Shown here piece after piece: positions 1-6,454 of a DNA stretch of 6,454 nt. A program made the position numbers and the translations under genes. Numbering within the stretch: the first letter of the stretch is position 1; the number at the start of each line of letters is the position of its first letter. The notes beneath the pieces were generated by a model. That model was given only the letters and a program-made list of their open reading frames with translations. It did no database searches and was not told the DNA's origin. Source of the DNA: Acetobacteraceae bacterium (GTDB lineage: Bacteria; Pseudomonadota; Alphaproteobacteria; Acetobacterales; Acetobacteraceae); the NCBI GenBank assembly GCA_027340195.1, contig DAHWNE010000072.1:1-6454 (forward strand). The letters are read 5' to 3'.

Positions 1-159
1 GTGCATGACTACGGCGCCGGCGCCAGCCTGGAAGTGCATCGGGACGGCGCGGCCCCGCTGCTGGTGCCGTTCACCCGCGCCGCGGTGCCGGAGGTGGACC
101 TCGCCGCCGGGGTGGTGGTGCTGGCCCCGCCTTCGGTGATCGATGCGAGGGCGCCATGA
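1..159 (+). CDS. rimM: Ribosome maturation factor RimM, C-terminal part (5' end outside window)
   Basis: Frame 1 is open from the first base to a TGA at 157-159, giving 52 residues with no start visible, so this is the 3' end of a longer gene. The fragment carries the end of the PRC-barrel domain typical of RimM: the opening [12 protein letters not shown] (residues 1-12), then [15 protein letters not shown] (20-34), then a beta strand ending in LAPP. In the family this barrel binds ribosomal protein S19 in the 30S head, and RimM assists late 30S assembly in the cytoplasm. The stop overlaps the trmD start (ATGA, 156-159), so the two are probably translationally coupled. rimM directly before trmD is the standard bacterial order and supports a call that rests on only about a third of the protein. 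The final residues (VIDARAP) are less conserved. Confidence 0.88.
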   Translation: MHDYGAGASLEVHRDGAAPLLVPFTRAAVPEVDLAAGVVVLAPPSVIDARAP

Positions 160-860
160 CCTGGGTCGCCTCGGTCCTGACCCTGTTCCCGGGGATGTTC
201 CCGGGGCCGCTCGGCGCCTCGCTCGCCGGCCGCGCGCTGGCCGAGGGGCGCTGGCGGCTGGAGGCGGTGGATTTGCGGGATTTCGCCACCGACCGCCACC
301 GCAGCGTCGATGACACGCCGTTCGGCGGCGGGCCGGGCATGGTGCTGCGCGCCGATGTCGCGGATGCGGCCCTGGCCTCGGTCGCCGATGGCCGGCCGAT
401 GCTGGCGCTGACCCCGCGCGGGCGACCGCTGACCCAGGCGCGGGCGGCGCAACTGGCCGCCGGCCCCGGGGTGGTGCTGCTCTGCGGGCGCTACGAGGGG
501 ATCGACCAGCGCGTGATCGAGGCGCGCGGGCTCGAGGAGATCTCCATCGGCGACTACGTCCTCTCGGGCGGCGAGCTGGCGGCGATGGTGCTGCTGGATG
601 CCGCGGTGCGGCTGCTGCCCGGGGTGATGGGCGCCGCCGAGAGCGCGCGCGAGGAGAGCTTCGCCGCCGGCCTGCTGGAATACCCGCACTACACCCGGCC
701 CGCGGACTGGGCCGGTCGCGCCGTGCCCGCGGTGCTGCTCTCGGGCAATCACGCCGCCATCGCCGCCTGGCGGGAGGCCGAGGCGCGCGCCGTCACGGCC
801 GCCCGCCGCCCCGACCTGCTTGCCGCTTCCCCGGTTGCCAGCCGCGTGCCGGCGCCGTAA
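156..860 (+). CDS. trmD: tRNA (guanine-N1)-methyltransferase TrmD
   Basis: TrmD transfers a methyl group from S-adenosylmethionine to N1 of G37, next to the anticodon of tRNAs such as those for Leu (CUN), Pro (CCN) and Arg (CGG), which prevents +1 frameshifting. The 234 residues are slightly shorter than the E. coli protein (about 255), with a short C-terminal tail. Visible family motifs are FPGMF near the N-terminus, [17 protein letters not shown] (46-62), [14 protein letters not shown] (109-122) and [10 protein letters not shown] (131-140); the last two form the SAM-binding trefoil knot of SPOUT enzymes. Arg152 matches the catalytic Arg154 of E. coli. The residue matching E. coli Asp169 is Glu167 here (EESF, 166-169), followed by [11 protein letters not shown] (172-182). 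The ATG at 156 has GAGG at 147-150 and overlaps the rimM stop. rplS follows after 28 bp, as in the usual rimM-trmD-rplS operon. Confidence 0.98.
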   Translation: MTWVASVLTLFPGMFPGPLGASLAGRALAEGRWRLEAVDLRDFATDRHRSVDDTPFGGGPGMVLRADVADAALASVADGRPMLALTPRGRPLTQARAAQLAAGPGVVLLCGRYEGIDQRVIEARGLEEISIGDYVLSGGELAAMVLLDAAVRLLPGVMGAAESAREESFAAGLLEYPHYTRPADWAGRAVPAVLLSGNHAAIAAWREAEARAVTAARRPDLLAASPVASRVPAP

Positions 861-888
861 TCCGATCCGATCGAAGGACACCTGACCG

Positions 889-1299
889 ATGAACATCATC
901 CAGCGTTACGAAGCCGAGGAAATCGCGCGCCTCACCGCCGCCCGCCCGGTGCCGGAGTTCGCCCCCGGCGATACCGTGCGCGTCTCCGTCCGGGTGGTGG
1001 AGGGCGAACGGTCCCGCGTGCAGGCGTTCGAGGGGGTGGTGATCGCCCGTTCCAACAAGGGGCTGGGCAGCAATTTCACCGTCCGCAAGATCAGCTATGG
1101 CGAGGGGGTGGAGCGCGTGTTCCCGCTCTACTCACCCACCATCGCCGAGATCGCGGTGGTGCGCCGGGGCGACGTGCGCCGGGCCAAGCTCTATTACCTG
1201 CGCGGCCGGTCGGGCAAATCCGCCCGCATCGCCGAGAAGGCGCGCAGCACCGCCACCCAGGCCGAGACCAGCCCGGCGGAGACCGTCGCCGGCGCCTGA
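889..1299 (+). CDS. rplS: 50S ribosomal protein L19
   Basis: L19 is a large-subunit protein at the 30S-50S interface (bridge B8 region). The 136-residue product has the whole family core: [18 protein letters not shown] (26-43), [20 protein letters not shown] (45-64), [19 protein letters not shown] (65-83) and the basic end [19 protein letters not shown] (92-110). About 20 residues rich in Ala, Thr and Glu follow the core, making it longer than E. coli L19 (about 115); such low-complexity tails are common in alphaproteobacterial L19, as far as I know. GAAGGA at 873-878 lies 10 bases before the ATG, and MNIIQRYE is a typical L19 start, so the start is well supported. It follows trmD closely and precedes leuC by 32 bp. 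A GC-rich inverted repeat surrounds the stop codon (separate entry). Confidence 0.98.
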   Translation: MNIIQRYEAEEIARLTAARPVPEFAPGDTVRVSVRVVEGERSRVQAFEGVVIARSNKGLGSNFTVRKISYGEGVERVFPLYSPTIAEIAVVRRGDVRRAKLYYLRGRSGKSARIAEKARSTATQAETSPAETVAGA

Positions 1300-1306
1300 G
1301 GCGCCG
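1290..1306 (+). other. 7-bp GC hairpin with the rplS stop codon as its loop
   Basis: GGCGCC at 1291-1296 and GGCGCC at 1300-1305 are reverse complements of each other, separated by the TGA stop at 1297-1299. C1290 and G1306 add a seventh pair. No T-run follows (the next bases are CCTGTCACC), so this is not an intrinsic terminator of the classical kind. It could protect the 3' end of the upstream message or modulate coupling between rplS and leuC, or it may be chance in GC-rich sequence; GGCGCC is self-complementary, so two nearby copies automatically form an inverted repeat. Confidence 0.45.
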
Positions 1307-1316
1307 CCTGTCACCC

Positions 1317-1325
1317 GAGGAGGAA
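1317..1325 (+). promoter_or_regulatory. Strong ribosome binding site of leuC
   Basis: GAGGAGGAA at 1317-1325 is a near-perfect match to the anti-Shine-Dalgarno sequence and ends six bases before the leuC ATG at 1332. It is the strongest such site in the window. It fixes the leuC start and suggests that leuC can be translated independently of ribosomes finishing rplS. No room remains between it and rplS for a leader peptide of the leucine-codon attenuator type. Confidence 0.8.
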
Positions 1326-1331
1326 ACCCGC

Positions 1332-2750
1332 ATGTCCGAGAGCCGTCCGCGTACCCTGTTCGACAAGATCTGGGACAACCACGTGGTCGAACGGCTTCCG
1401 GACGGCACATGCGTGCTCTACATCGACCGCCATCTGGTCCATGAGGTGACCAGTCCGCAGGCGTTCGAGGGGTTGCGCATGGCCGGCCGCCGCCTGCGCC
1501 GGCCGGACGCGACCATCGCGGTGGCCGACCACAACATCCCTACCGTCGGTCCGCGCAACCCGGAGGCGATCGCCGAGGAAGACAGCCGCATCCAGGTGCA
1601 GACGCTGGAACGCAACGTGAAGGAGTTCGGGGTCCCCTACATCCCGATCCTGGACGTGCGCCAGGGGATCGTTCACATCATCGGCCCGGAGCTGGGGATT
1701 TCCCTGCCCGGCACCACCATCGTCTGCGGGGATTCGCACACTTCCACCCATGGCGCGCTGGGGGCGCTGGCGTTCGGCATCGGCACCTCCGAGGTCGAGC
1801 ACGTGATGGCGACCCAGACGCTGCTGCAGAAGCCGGCCAAGAACCTGCTGATAAGGGTCGATCACACGCTGGGCTTCGGCGCCTCGGCCAAGGATCTGGT
1901 GCTGGCGATCATCGGCAAGATCACCACCGCCGGCGGCAACGGCCATGTCATCGAATATGCCGGGGAAGGCATCCGCGCGCTGGACATGGCCGGACGGATG
2001 ACGGTTTCCAACATGTCGATCGAGGCCGGCGCGCGCGCCGGGCTGGTGGCGCCGGACGAGACCACCTTCGCCTATGTGAAGGGCCGCGAATACGCGCCCA
2101 AGGGCGCGGCGTTCGAGCAGGCGCTGGCGTATTGGCGCACCCTGCCCTCCGACCCCGGCGCGCAATACGACACCACGGTGGTGCTGGATGCGCGCGAGGT
2201 GGCGCCGATGGTCACCTGGGGCACCACCCCGGGCGCGGTGGTGCCGGTGACCGGGGTGGTGCCGGACCCCGCCACGGTCGGCGACGAAGGGGCACGGGCA
2301 CAGATGCAGCGGATGCTGGACTACATGGGCCTGACCCCCGGCACGCGGATGGAGGACCTGCCGATCGACGTGGTGTTCATCGGCTCCTGCACCAACGGGC
2401 GGATCGAGGACATCCGCGCCGCCGCCGCGGTGGCGCGCGGCCGGCGGGTGGCCGAGGGGGTGCGCGCGCTGGTGGTACCGGGTTCCGGCCAAGTGAAGCG
2501 CCAGGCCGAGAAGGAGGGGCTGGACCGGGTGCTGCTGGAAGCCGGGTTCGAGTGGCGCGACCCGTGCTGCTCGATGTGCCTGGGGATGAACCCCGACAAG
2601 ATCTCGGCCGGGCAGCGCTGCGCCAGCACGTCCAACCGCAATTTCGAGGGCCGGCAGGGTCCCGGCGGGCGGACGCATCTGGTTTCCCCCGCCATGGCGG
2701 CGGCGGCAGCGGTGAACGGGCGCATCACCGACGTTCGGCAACTGGGCTGA
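1332..2750 (+). CDS. leuC: 3-isopropylmalate dehydratase large subunit
   Basis: LeuC pairs with LeuD to isomerise 2-isopropylmalate to 3-isopropylmalate through a dehydrated intermediate, the second step of leucine synthesis, in the cytoplasm. It belongs to the aconitase family and holds a [4Fe-4S] cluster. The 472 residues are the full family length. Visible motifs are [12 protein letters not shown] at the N-terminus, [18 protein letters not shown] (32-49), [20 protein letters not shown] (132-151), [16 protein letters not shown] (349-364), [13 protein letters not shown] (410-422) and [12 protein letters not shown] (432-443). Cluster ligands are expected to be Cys353, Cys413 and Cys416, matching the C...CxxC pattern of bacterial LeuC. 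The start is set by the strong site at 1317-1325. leuD follows after 12 bp, consistent with equal production of the two subunits. I see no broken motif. Homoaconitase relatives exist, but length, motifs and leuD/leuB neighbours favour LeuC clearly. Confidence 0.98.
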   Translation: MSESRPRTLFDKIWDNHVVERLPDGTCVLYIDRHLVHEVTSPQAFEGLRMAGRRLRRPDATIAVADHNIPTVGPRNPEAIAEEDSRIQVQTLERNVKEFGVPYIPILDVRQGIVHIIGPELGISLPGTTIVCGDSHTSTHGALGALAFGIGTSEVEHVMATQTLLQKPAKNLLIRVDHTLGFGASAKDLVLAIIGKITTAGGNGHVIEYAGEGIRALDMAGRMTVSNMSIEAGARAGLVAPDETTFAYVKGREYAPKGAAFEQALAYWRTLPSDPGAQYDTTVVLDAREVAPMVTWGTTPGAVVPVTGVVPDPATVGDEGARAQMQRMLDYMGLTPGTRMEDLPIDVVFIGSCTNGRIEDIRAAAAVARGRRVAEGVRALVVPGSGQVKRQAEKEGLDRVLLEAGFEWRDPCCSMCLGMNPDKISAGQRCASTSNRNFEGRQGPGGRTHLVSPAMAAAAAVNGRITDVRQLG

Positions 2751-2762
2751 GGAGCGCGCGCG

Positions 2763-3389
2763 ATGGACAAGTTCACCACCCTGACCGGCGTCGCCGCCCC
2801 GCTGCCGCTGGCGAATGTGGATACCGACAAGATCATCCCCGCCCGCTTCCTCAAGACCATCAAGCGGTCTGGGCTCGGGGTGCATCTGTTCGACACGCTG
2901 CGCTACGACGCCGCCGGCAAGGAACGGCCGGAATTCGTGCTGAACCAGGAACCGTACCGGCACGCGGAGATCCTGATCGCGCATGAGAATTTCGGCTGCG
3001 GATCGTCGCGCGAGCACGCCCCCTGGGCGCTGCTGGATTTCGGCATCCGCTGCATCATCGCGCCGGATTTCGCCGATATTTTCTACAACAACAGCTTCAA
3101 GAACGGCATCCTGCCGATCCGCCTGCCGCGCGCGGTCTGCGACGCGCTGATCGAGGATGCCAAGCTGGGCGGCAACGCGCGCCTGACCGTCGATCTGGAA
3201 CGCCAGGTGGTGGTGCGGCCGAACGGGGAGGAAATCCATTTCGATATCGACCCGTTCCGCAAGCACCTGCTGCTGAACGGTCTCGACGATATCGGCCAGA
3301 CGCTTCAGCACGCCCCGGCGATCGATGCGTACGAGGCGCGCCGGCGCGCGGCCGAACCCTGGCTGCCTTCCACCACCGAAGCCGCCTGA
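2763..3389 (+). CDS. leuD: 3-isopropylmalate dehydratase small subunit
   Basis: LeuD is the mobile swivelling domain of isopropylmalate isomerase. It closes over the LeuC active site and helps recognise the substrate side chain. The 208 residues match the usual bacterial length of about 200. Motifs seen: [20 protein letters not shown] (18-37, the last part being a substrate-specificity loop region), [20 protein letters not shown] (71-90), which contains the conserved GCGSSREH at 78-85, then [20 protein letters not shown] (98-117) and the C-terminal [19 protein letters not shown] (163-181). The ATG at 2763 has GAGGAG at 2749-2754, which overlaps the leuC stop, so reinitiation by the same ribosomes is likely. 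leuB begins 16 bp downstream. The last 15 residues ([11 protein letters not shown] region) are a variable tail. Confidence 0.97.
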   Translation: MDKFTTLTGVAAPLPLANVDTDKIIPARFLKTIKRSGLGVHLFDTLRYDAAGKERPEFVLNQEPYRHAEILIAHENFGCGSSREHAPWALLDFGIRCIIAPDFADIFYNNSFKNGILPIRLPRAVCDALIEDAKLGGNARLTVDLERQVVVRPNGEEIHFDIDPFRKHLLLNGLDDIGQTLQHAPAIDAYEARRRAAEPWLPSTTEAA

Positions 3390-3392
3390 GAC

Positions 3393-3398
3393 GAAGGA
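3393..3398 (+). promoter_or_regulatory. Ribosome binding site that decides the leuB start
   Basis: GAAGGA lies between the leuD stop (3387-3389) and the ATG at 3406, with a seven-base spacer. The longer in-frame alternative at 3325 has no comparable site and would put 65 bases of overlap on leuD, so 3406 is preferred. Confidence 0.75.
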
Positions 3399-3405
3399 CC
3401 GCCCC

Positions 3406-4521
<1,116 letters not shown>

Positions 4522-4713
4522 GGGGTTGCGGCGGGCGCCGGTCGCGCTCGCCATGCCGACGCACGCCATGACGAACGAAACCGCCACCACGATGCATTCG
4601 GCCACCGAACTCCACCGGCGCGACCGCGTCGCCGGCGCCGCCGACCCCGATTGGGCCGCCATCGCCCCGGACTGGTGCGCGTGCGCGCCTTCGTGGACAG
4701 CGCCGGGGCGAAG

Positions 4714-4750
4714 TGATCGCGCTTGCGCGGGCCCGGCCGATATGCGATCA
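4714..4750 (+). repeat. Inverted repeat TGATCGC / GCGATCA with palindromic core
   Basis: TGATCGC at 4714-4720 is the exact reverse complement of GCGATCA at 4744-4750. Between the arms lies the self-complementary CGGGCCCG (4728-4735). The right arm can instead pair downstream: TGCGAT (4743-4748) with ATCGCA (4772-4777), enclosing a small hairpin CGGC (4756-4759)/GCCG (4765-4768) with a five-base loop. The two pairings share the right arm and so exclude each other in RNA. As DNA the repeat could instead be an operator. Position 50-90 bases before livG fits control of the importer, but no function is shown. Confidence 0.45.
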
Positions 4751-4783
4751 GCGCCCGGCAGGAAGCCGCAAATCGCAATGCCC

Positions 4784-4789
4784 GGGGGA
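4784..4789 (+). promoter_or_regulatory. Probable ribosome binding site of livG (GTG start)
   Basis: GGGGGA ends 11 bases before the GTG at 4801. It is a moderate site at a somewhat long spacing. An in-frame TAA at 4798-4800 directly abuts the GTG, so no upstream start is possible in this frame. The next in-frame start-like codon (CTG at 4831) would cut into the conserved first beta strand, so GTG 4801 is nearly forced. Confidence 0.6.
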
Positions 4790-4800
4790 CACGTCCATAA

Positions 4801-5571
4801 GTGGCCGACCATATTCTTGAGACCGAAGGCCTGACGAAGGAGTTCAACGGCTTCGTCGCGGTCGATCATGTCGCCCTCGGCGTCCGCCCCGGCACCATCC
4901 ACGCGCTGATCGGCCCCAACGGCGCCGGCAAGACCACCTGCTTCAACCTGCTCACCGGATTCCTGCCCGCCACCGCCGGGCGGATCCGCTTCAAGGGCCG
5001 CGACATCACCGGGATGCGCCCGGCGGAGGTGGCGCGGCTCGGCCTGGTGCGCAGCTTCCAGATCTCGGCGGTGTTCCCGCGCCTTTCCGCGCTCGAGAAC
5101 GTCCGCCTCGCGCTGCAGCGCGCGCGCGGGCGGTCGTTCGATTTCTGGCGGTCCGAGCGGGTCCTCGCGCGCTACAACGACCGCGCGCATCAGCTGTTGT
5201 TCGATGTCGGGCTGTCGGAGTTCGTCCACACCGTCGCCGGCCAGCTTGCCTACGGGCAGAAGCGCGCGCTCGAGATCGCCACCACCCTCGCGCTCGAACC
5301 CGAGATGATGCTGCTCGACGAACCCACCGCCGGCATGACCCATGCCGATGTCGATCGCATCGTCGAGCTGATCCGCGCCATCCGCGCCGGCCGTACCATC
5401 CTGATGGTGGAACATAACCTGTCGGTGGTGGAGGGGCTGTGCGACACCATCACCGTGCTCACCCGCGGCCGGGTGCTGGCCGAGGGCGATTACGCCGCGG
5501 TCTCGGCCAACCCCGAAGTGATCGCCGCGTATCTGGGCTCCGACGCCGCCGCCGAGCCGGCTCATGCTTGA
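4801..5571 (+). CDS. livG: Branched-chain amino acid type ABC importer, ATP-binding protein LivG
   Basis: LivG is one of two cytoplasmic ATPases that drive a HAAT-family importer (branched-chain amino acids, sometimes amides or urea). The 256 residues match the family. The fold begins ILETEGLTKEFNGFVAVDHV, followed by Walker A GPNGAGKTT (38-46), Q-loop Gln87 in VRSFQISAVFPRLSALENV (83-101), the signature LAYGQKRALEIA (149-160), Walker B MMLLDEP (169-175), the D-loop region TAGMTHAD (176-183) and H-loop His205 in MVEHN. LAYGQ in place of LSGGQ is normal for LivG, and the stretch QISAVFPRLSALENV separates it from LivF. Translation starts at GTG 4801, fixed by the TAA just before it. The gene overlaps livF by eight bases. 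The true substrate is open because the binding protein lies outside the window; a urea or amide importer ATPase is the main alternative. Confidence 0.93.
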   Translation: MADHILETEGLTKEFNGFVAVDHVALGVRPGTIHALIGPNGAGKTTCFNLLTGFLPATAGRIRFKGRDITGMRPAEVARLGLVRSFQISAVFPRLSALENVRLALQRARGRSFDFWRSERVLARYNDRAHQLLFDVGLSEFVHTVAGQLAYGQKRALEIATTLALEPEMMLLDEPTAGMTHADVDRIVELIRAIRAGRTILMVEHNLSVVEGLCDTITVLTRGRVLAEGDYAAVSANPEVIAAYLGSDAAAEPAHA

Positions 5572-6259
5572 GGTCGCGGATCTGAACGCCTGGTATGGTG
5601 AAAGCCACGTCCTGCACGGTGCCGGTTTCGAGGTACGGGAGGGCGAGGTGGTGACCCTGCTGGGGCGCAACGGCGCCGGCAAGACCACCACCATGAAATC
5701 CATCATGGGCCTGGTGCCGCGTCGCGCCGGGTCCATCCGCTTCCGCGGCGCCGAGCTGATCGCCGCCCCCCCCGAGCGCATCGCGCGTGCCGGCATCGCG
5801 CTTTGTCCGGAGGAGCGGGGCATCTTCGGCTCCCTCAGCGTGACCGAGAATCTGCTGCTGCCGCCGATCATCGCCCCCGGCGGGCTCGATCTTGCCACCA
5901 TCTACACGCTGTTTCCCAACCTGCGCGAGCGCGCCCGCACCGCCCACGGCACCCGCCTGTCGGGCGGTGAGCAGCAGATGCTGGCGATCGCGCGCATCCT
6001 GCGCACCGGGGCCAAGCTGCTACTGCTGGACGAGCCGACCGAGGGGCTGGCGCCGGTGATCGTCCAGCAGATCGGCCGCACCATCCTCGAGATCAAGAAG
6101 CGCGGCTTCACCGTGCTGCTGGTGGAGCAGAACTTCCGGTTCGCCGCCACGGTGGCCGACCGCCACTACGTGATGGAGCACGGCCGCGTGGTCGATATGA
6201 TTCCAAACCATCTTCTCGCGTCCAGCATGGACAAGCTGCACGATTATCTGGGGGTGTAG
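5564..6259 (+). CDS. livF: Branched-chain amino acid type ABC importer, ATP-binding protein LivF
   Basis: LivF is the partner ATPase of LivG. The 231 residues are the usual length. Seen: LEVADLNAWYGESHVLHG at the start, Walker A GRNGAGKTT (34-42), the LivF-type segment ALCPEERGIFGSLSVTENL (79-97), a canonical LSGGEQQ signature (132-138), Walker B LLLLDEP (152-158), then EGLAP (160-164) and LLVEQN (185-190). The usual Q-loop glutamine is replaced by the PEER segment, and the H-loop histidine is Gln189; both are normal for LivF as I know it, so this is not decay. The C-terminus ends MDKLHDYLGV, unlike the AYLGG-type ending of E. coli LivF, which suggests a different subgroup. The ATG at 5564 lies inside the end of livG with only a weak GAG upstream, so translational coupling is likely. 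livH starts three bases after the stop. Confidence 0.93.
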   Translation: MLEVADLNAWYGESHVLHGAGFEVREGEVVTLLGRNGAGKTTTMKSIMGLVPRRAGSIRFRGAELIAAPPERIARAGIALCPEERGIFGSLSVTENLLLPPIIAPGGLDLATIYTLFPNLRERARTAHGTRLSGGEQQMLAIARILRTGAKLLLLDEPTEGLAPVIVQQIGRTILEIKKRGFTVLLVEQNFRFAATVADRHYVMEHGRVVDMIPNHLLASSMDKLHDYLGV

Positions 6260-6262
6260 GCC

Positions 6263-6454
6263 ATGATGATGATCCTGGGGATTCCCGCGCCCCTGCTGTT
6301 CGGCCAGTTGCTGCTCGGCGTCATCAACGGCGCCTTCTATGCCATGCTGGCGCTCGGGCTCTCGATCATCTTCGGGATGCTCAATATCATCAATTTCGCC
6401 CATGGCGCGCTGTTCATGATGGGCGCCTTCGCCGCCTGGCTGATGCTGCACTAT
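6263..6454 (+). CDS. livH: Branched-chain amino acid type ABC importer permease LivH, N-terminal part (cut by window end)
   Basis: From the ATG at 6263 the frame stays open to the last base, giving 64 residues of a longer integral inner-membrane protein. It begins MMMILG, then a first hydrophobic segment LLFGQLLLGVINGAFYAMLA (11-30), the family hallmark GLSIIFGMLNIINFAHGALF (32-51), and a second hydrophobic segment continuing through MMGAFAAWLML. The GL..IFG......NFAHG pattern is characteristic of LivH-type permeases and separates it from LivM. Family LivH has about 290-300 residues, so roughly four fifths is missing here. Three consecutive ATG codons (6263-6271) make the exact start uncertain by up to two residues. 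GGGGGTG at 6250-6256 may serve as ribosome site. The three-base gap to livF implies one transcript and matched production of ATPase and channel. Confidence 0.88.
   Translation, partial: MMMILGIPAPLLFGQLLLGVINGAFYAMLALGLSIIFGMLNIINFAHGALFMMGAFAAWLMLHY

Larger units (their letters stand above)
4522..4800 (+). other. Non-coding spacer between leuB and livG
   Basis: This 279-bp stretch is the only sizeable gap in the window. Open frames crossing it have no recognisable protein motif, no good start signal, and run into livG in the wrong frame. No intrinsic terminator with a T-run is visible after leuB. The distal part (4714-4777) contains overlapping inverted repeats around a GC-rich centre, and is the natural place for a liv promoter or control site. 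I could not find a convincing -35/-10 pair: TTGCGC (4723-4728) and TATGCG (4741-4746) are only 12 bases apart, too close for a standard sigma-70 promoter. A short stretch ending at 4716 reads like the end of a degraded gene but is weak. Confidence 0.6.

Noticed and set aside
9..899. A 296-residue - strand frame opposite rimM and trmD
   Set aside because: Antisense to trmD, which has all its catalytic motifs; the translation is repetitive and unlike any family I know.
2132..2986. A 284-residue + strand frame inside leuC and leuD
   Set aside because: It is an alternative frame of two intact genes; its Gly/Ala/Arg/His-rich translation shows no domain.
3325..3405. A 27-residue N-terminal extension of leuB from an earlier ATG
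   Set aside because: The extra codons lie within leuD, have no ribosome site, and precede the normal LeuB N-terminus; the ATG at 3406 has GAAGGA at a proper distance.
4522..4720. Intrinsic terminator after leuB
   Set aside because: Several GC-rich inverted repeats are possible, but none is followed by a T-run, so none qualifies as a rho-independent terminator.
4723..4746. TTGCGC and TATGCG as a sigma-70 promoter for livG
   Set aside because: The spacer is only 12 bases and both hexamers are poor matches; not enough to annotate a promoter.

Overview
The window is GC-rich and coded almost wall to wall on the + strand. It looks like a chromosomal core-gene segment of an alphaproteobacterium. 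The order rimM-trmD-rplS followed directly by leuC-leuD-leuB, together with the strong GC bias at third codon positions, is what I would expect of Rhodospirillales, and Acetobacteraceae relatives are my best guess. That placement is inference from gene order and composition, not a database result.

Layout. Positions 1-159 hold the last 52 codons of rimM (16S rRNA/30S maturation). Its stop overlaps the start of trmD (156-860, tRNA m1G37 methyltransferase), which is followed after 28 bp by rplS (889-1299, ribosomal protein L19). After only 32 bp the leucine branch begins: leuC (1332-2750) and leuD (2763-3389) are the two subunits of isopropylmalate isomerase, and leuB (3406-4521) is 3-isopropylmalate dehydrogenase. 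All six genes are closely spaced, and I see no rho-independent terminator between them, so read-through from the translation genes into the leucine genes is plausible. A 279-bp non-coding stretch (4522-4800) contains nested inverted repeats. It separates this block from a second cluster: livG (4801-5571), livF (5564-6259) and the first 64 codons of livH (6263-6454, cut by the window edge), which are parts of a branched-chain amino acid (HAAT family) ABC importer.

How the genes work together. LeuC/LeuD convert 2-isopropylmalate to 3-isopropylmalate, and LeuB oxidises that to the precursor of 2-oxoisocaproate, so the block supplies steps two and three of leucine synthesis. The leuA product (step one) and the final aminotransferase are not here. 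LivG and LivF are the two cytoplasmic ATPases and LivH one of the two permeases of an importer. The second permease (LivM) and the periplasmic binding protein are not in the window and presumably lie downstream, so the substrate cannot be assigned from this sequence.

I see no mobile element, CRISPR array, tRNA, rRNA or phage-like gene, and no sign of an undescribed system. The points most worth a second look are a hairpin centred on the rplS stop codon, a Glu at the position of the E. coli TrmD catalytic Asp, and the structured leuB-livG spacer.
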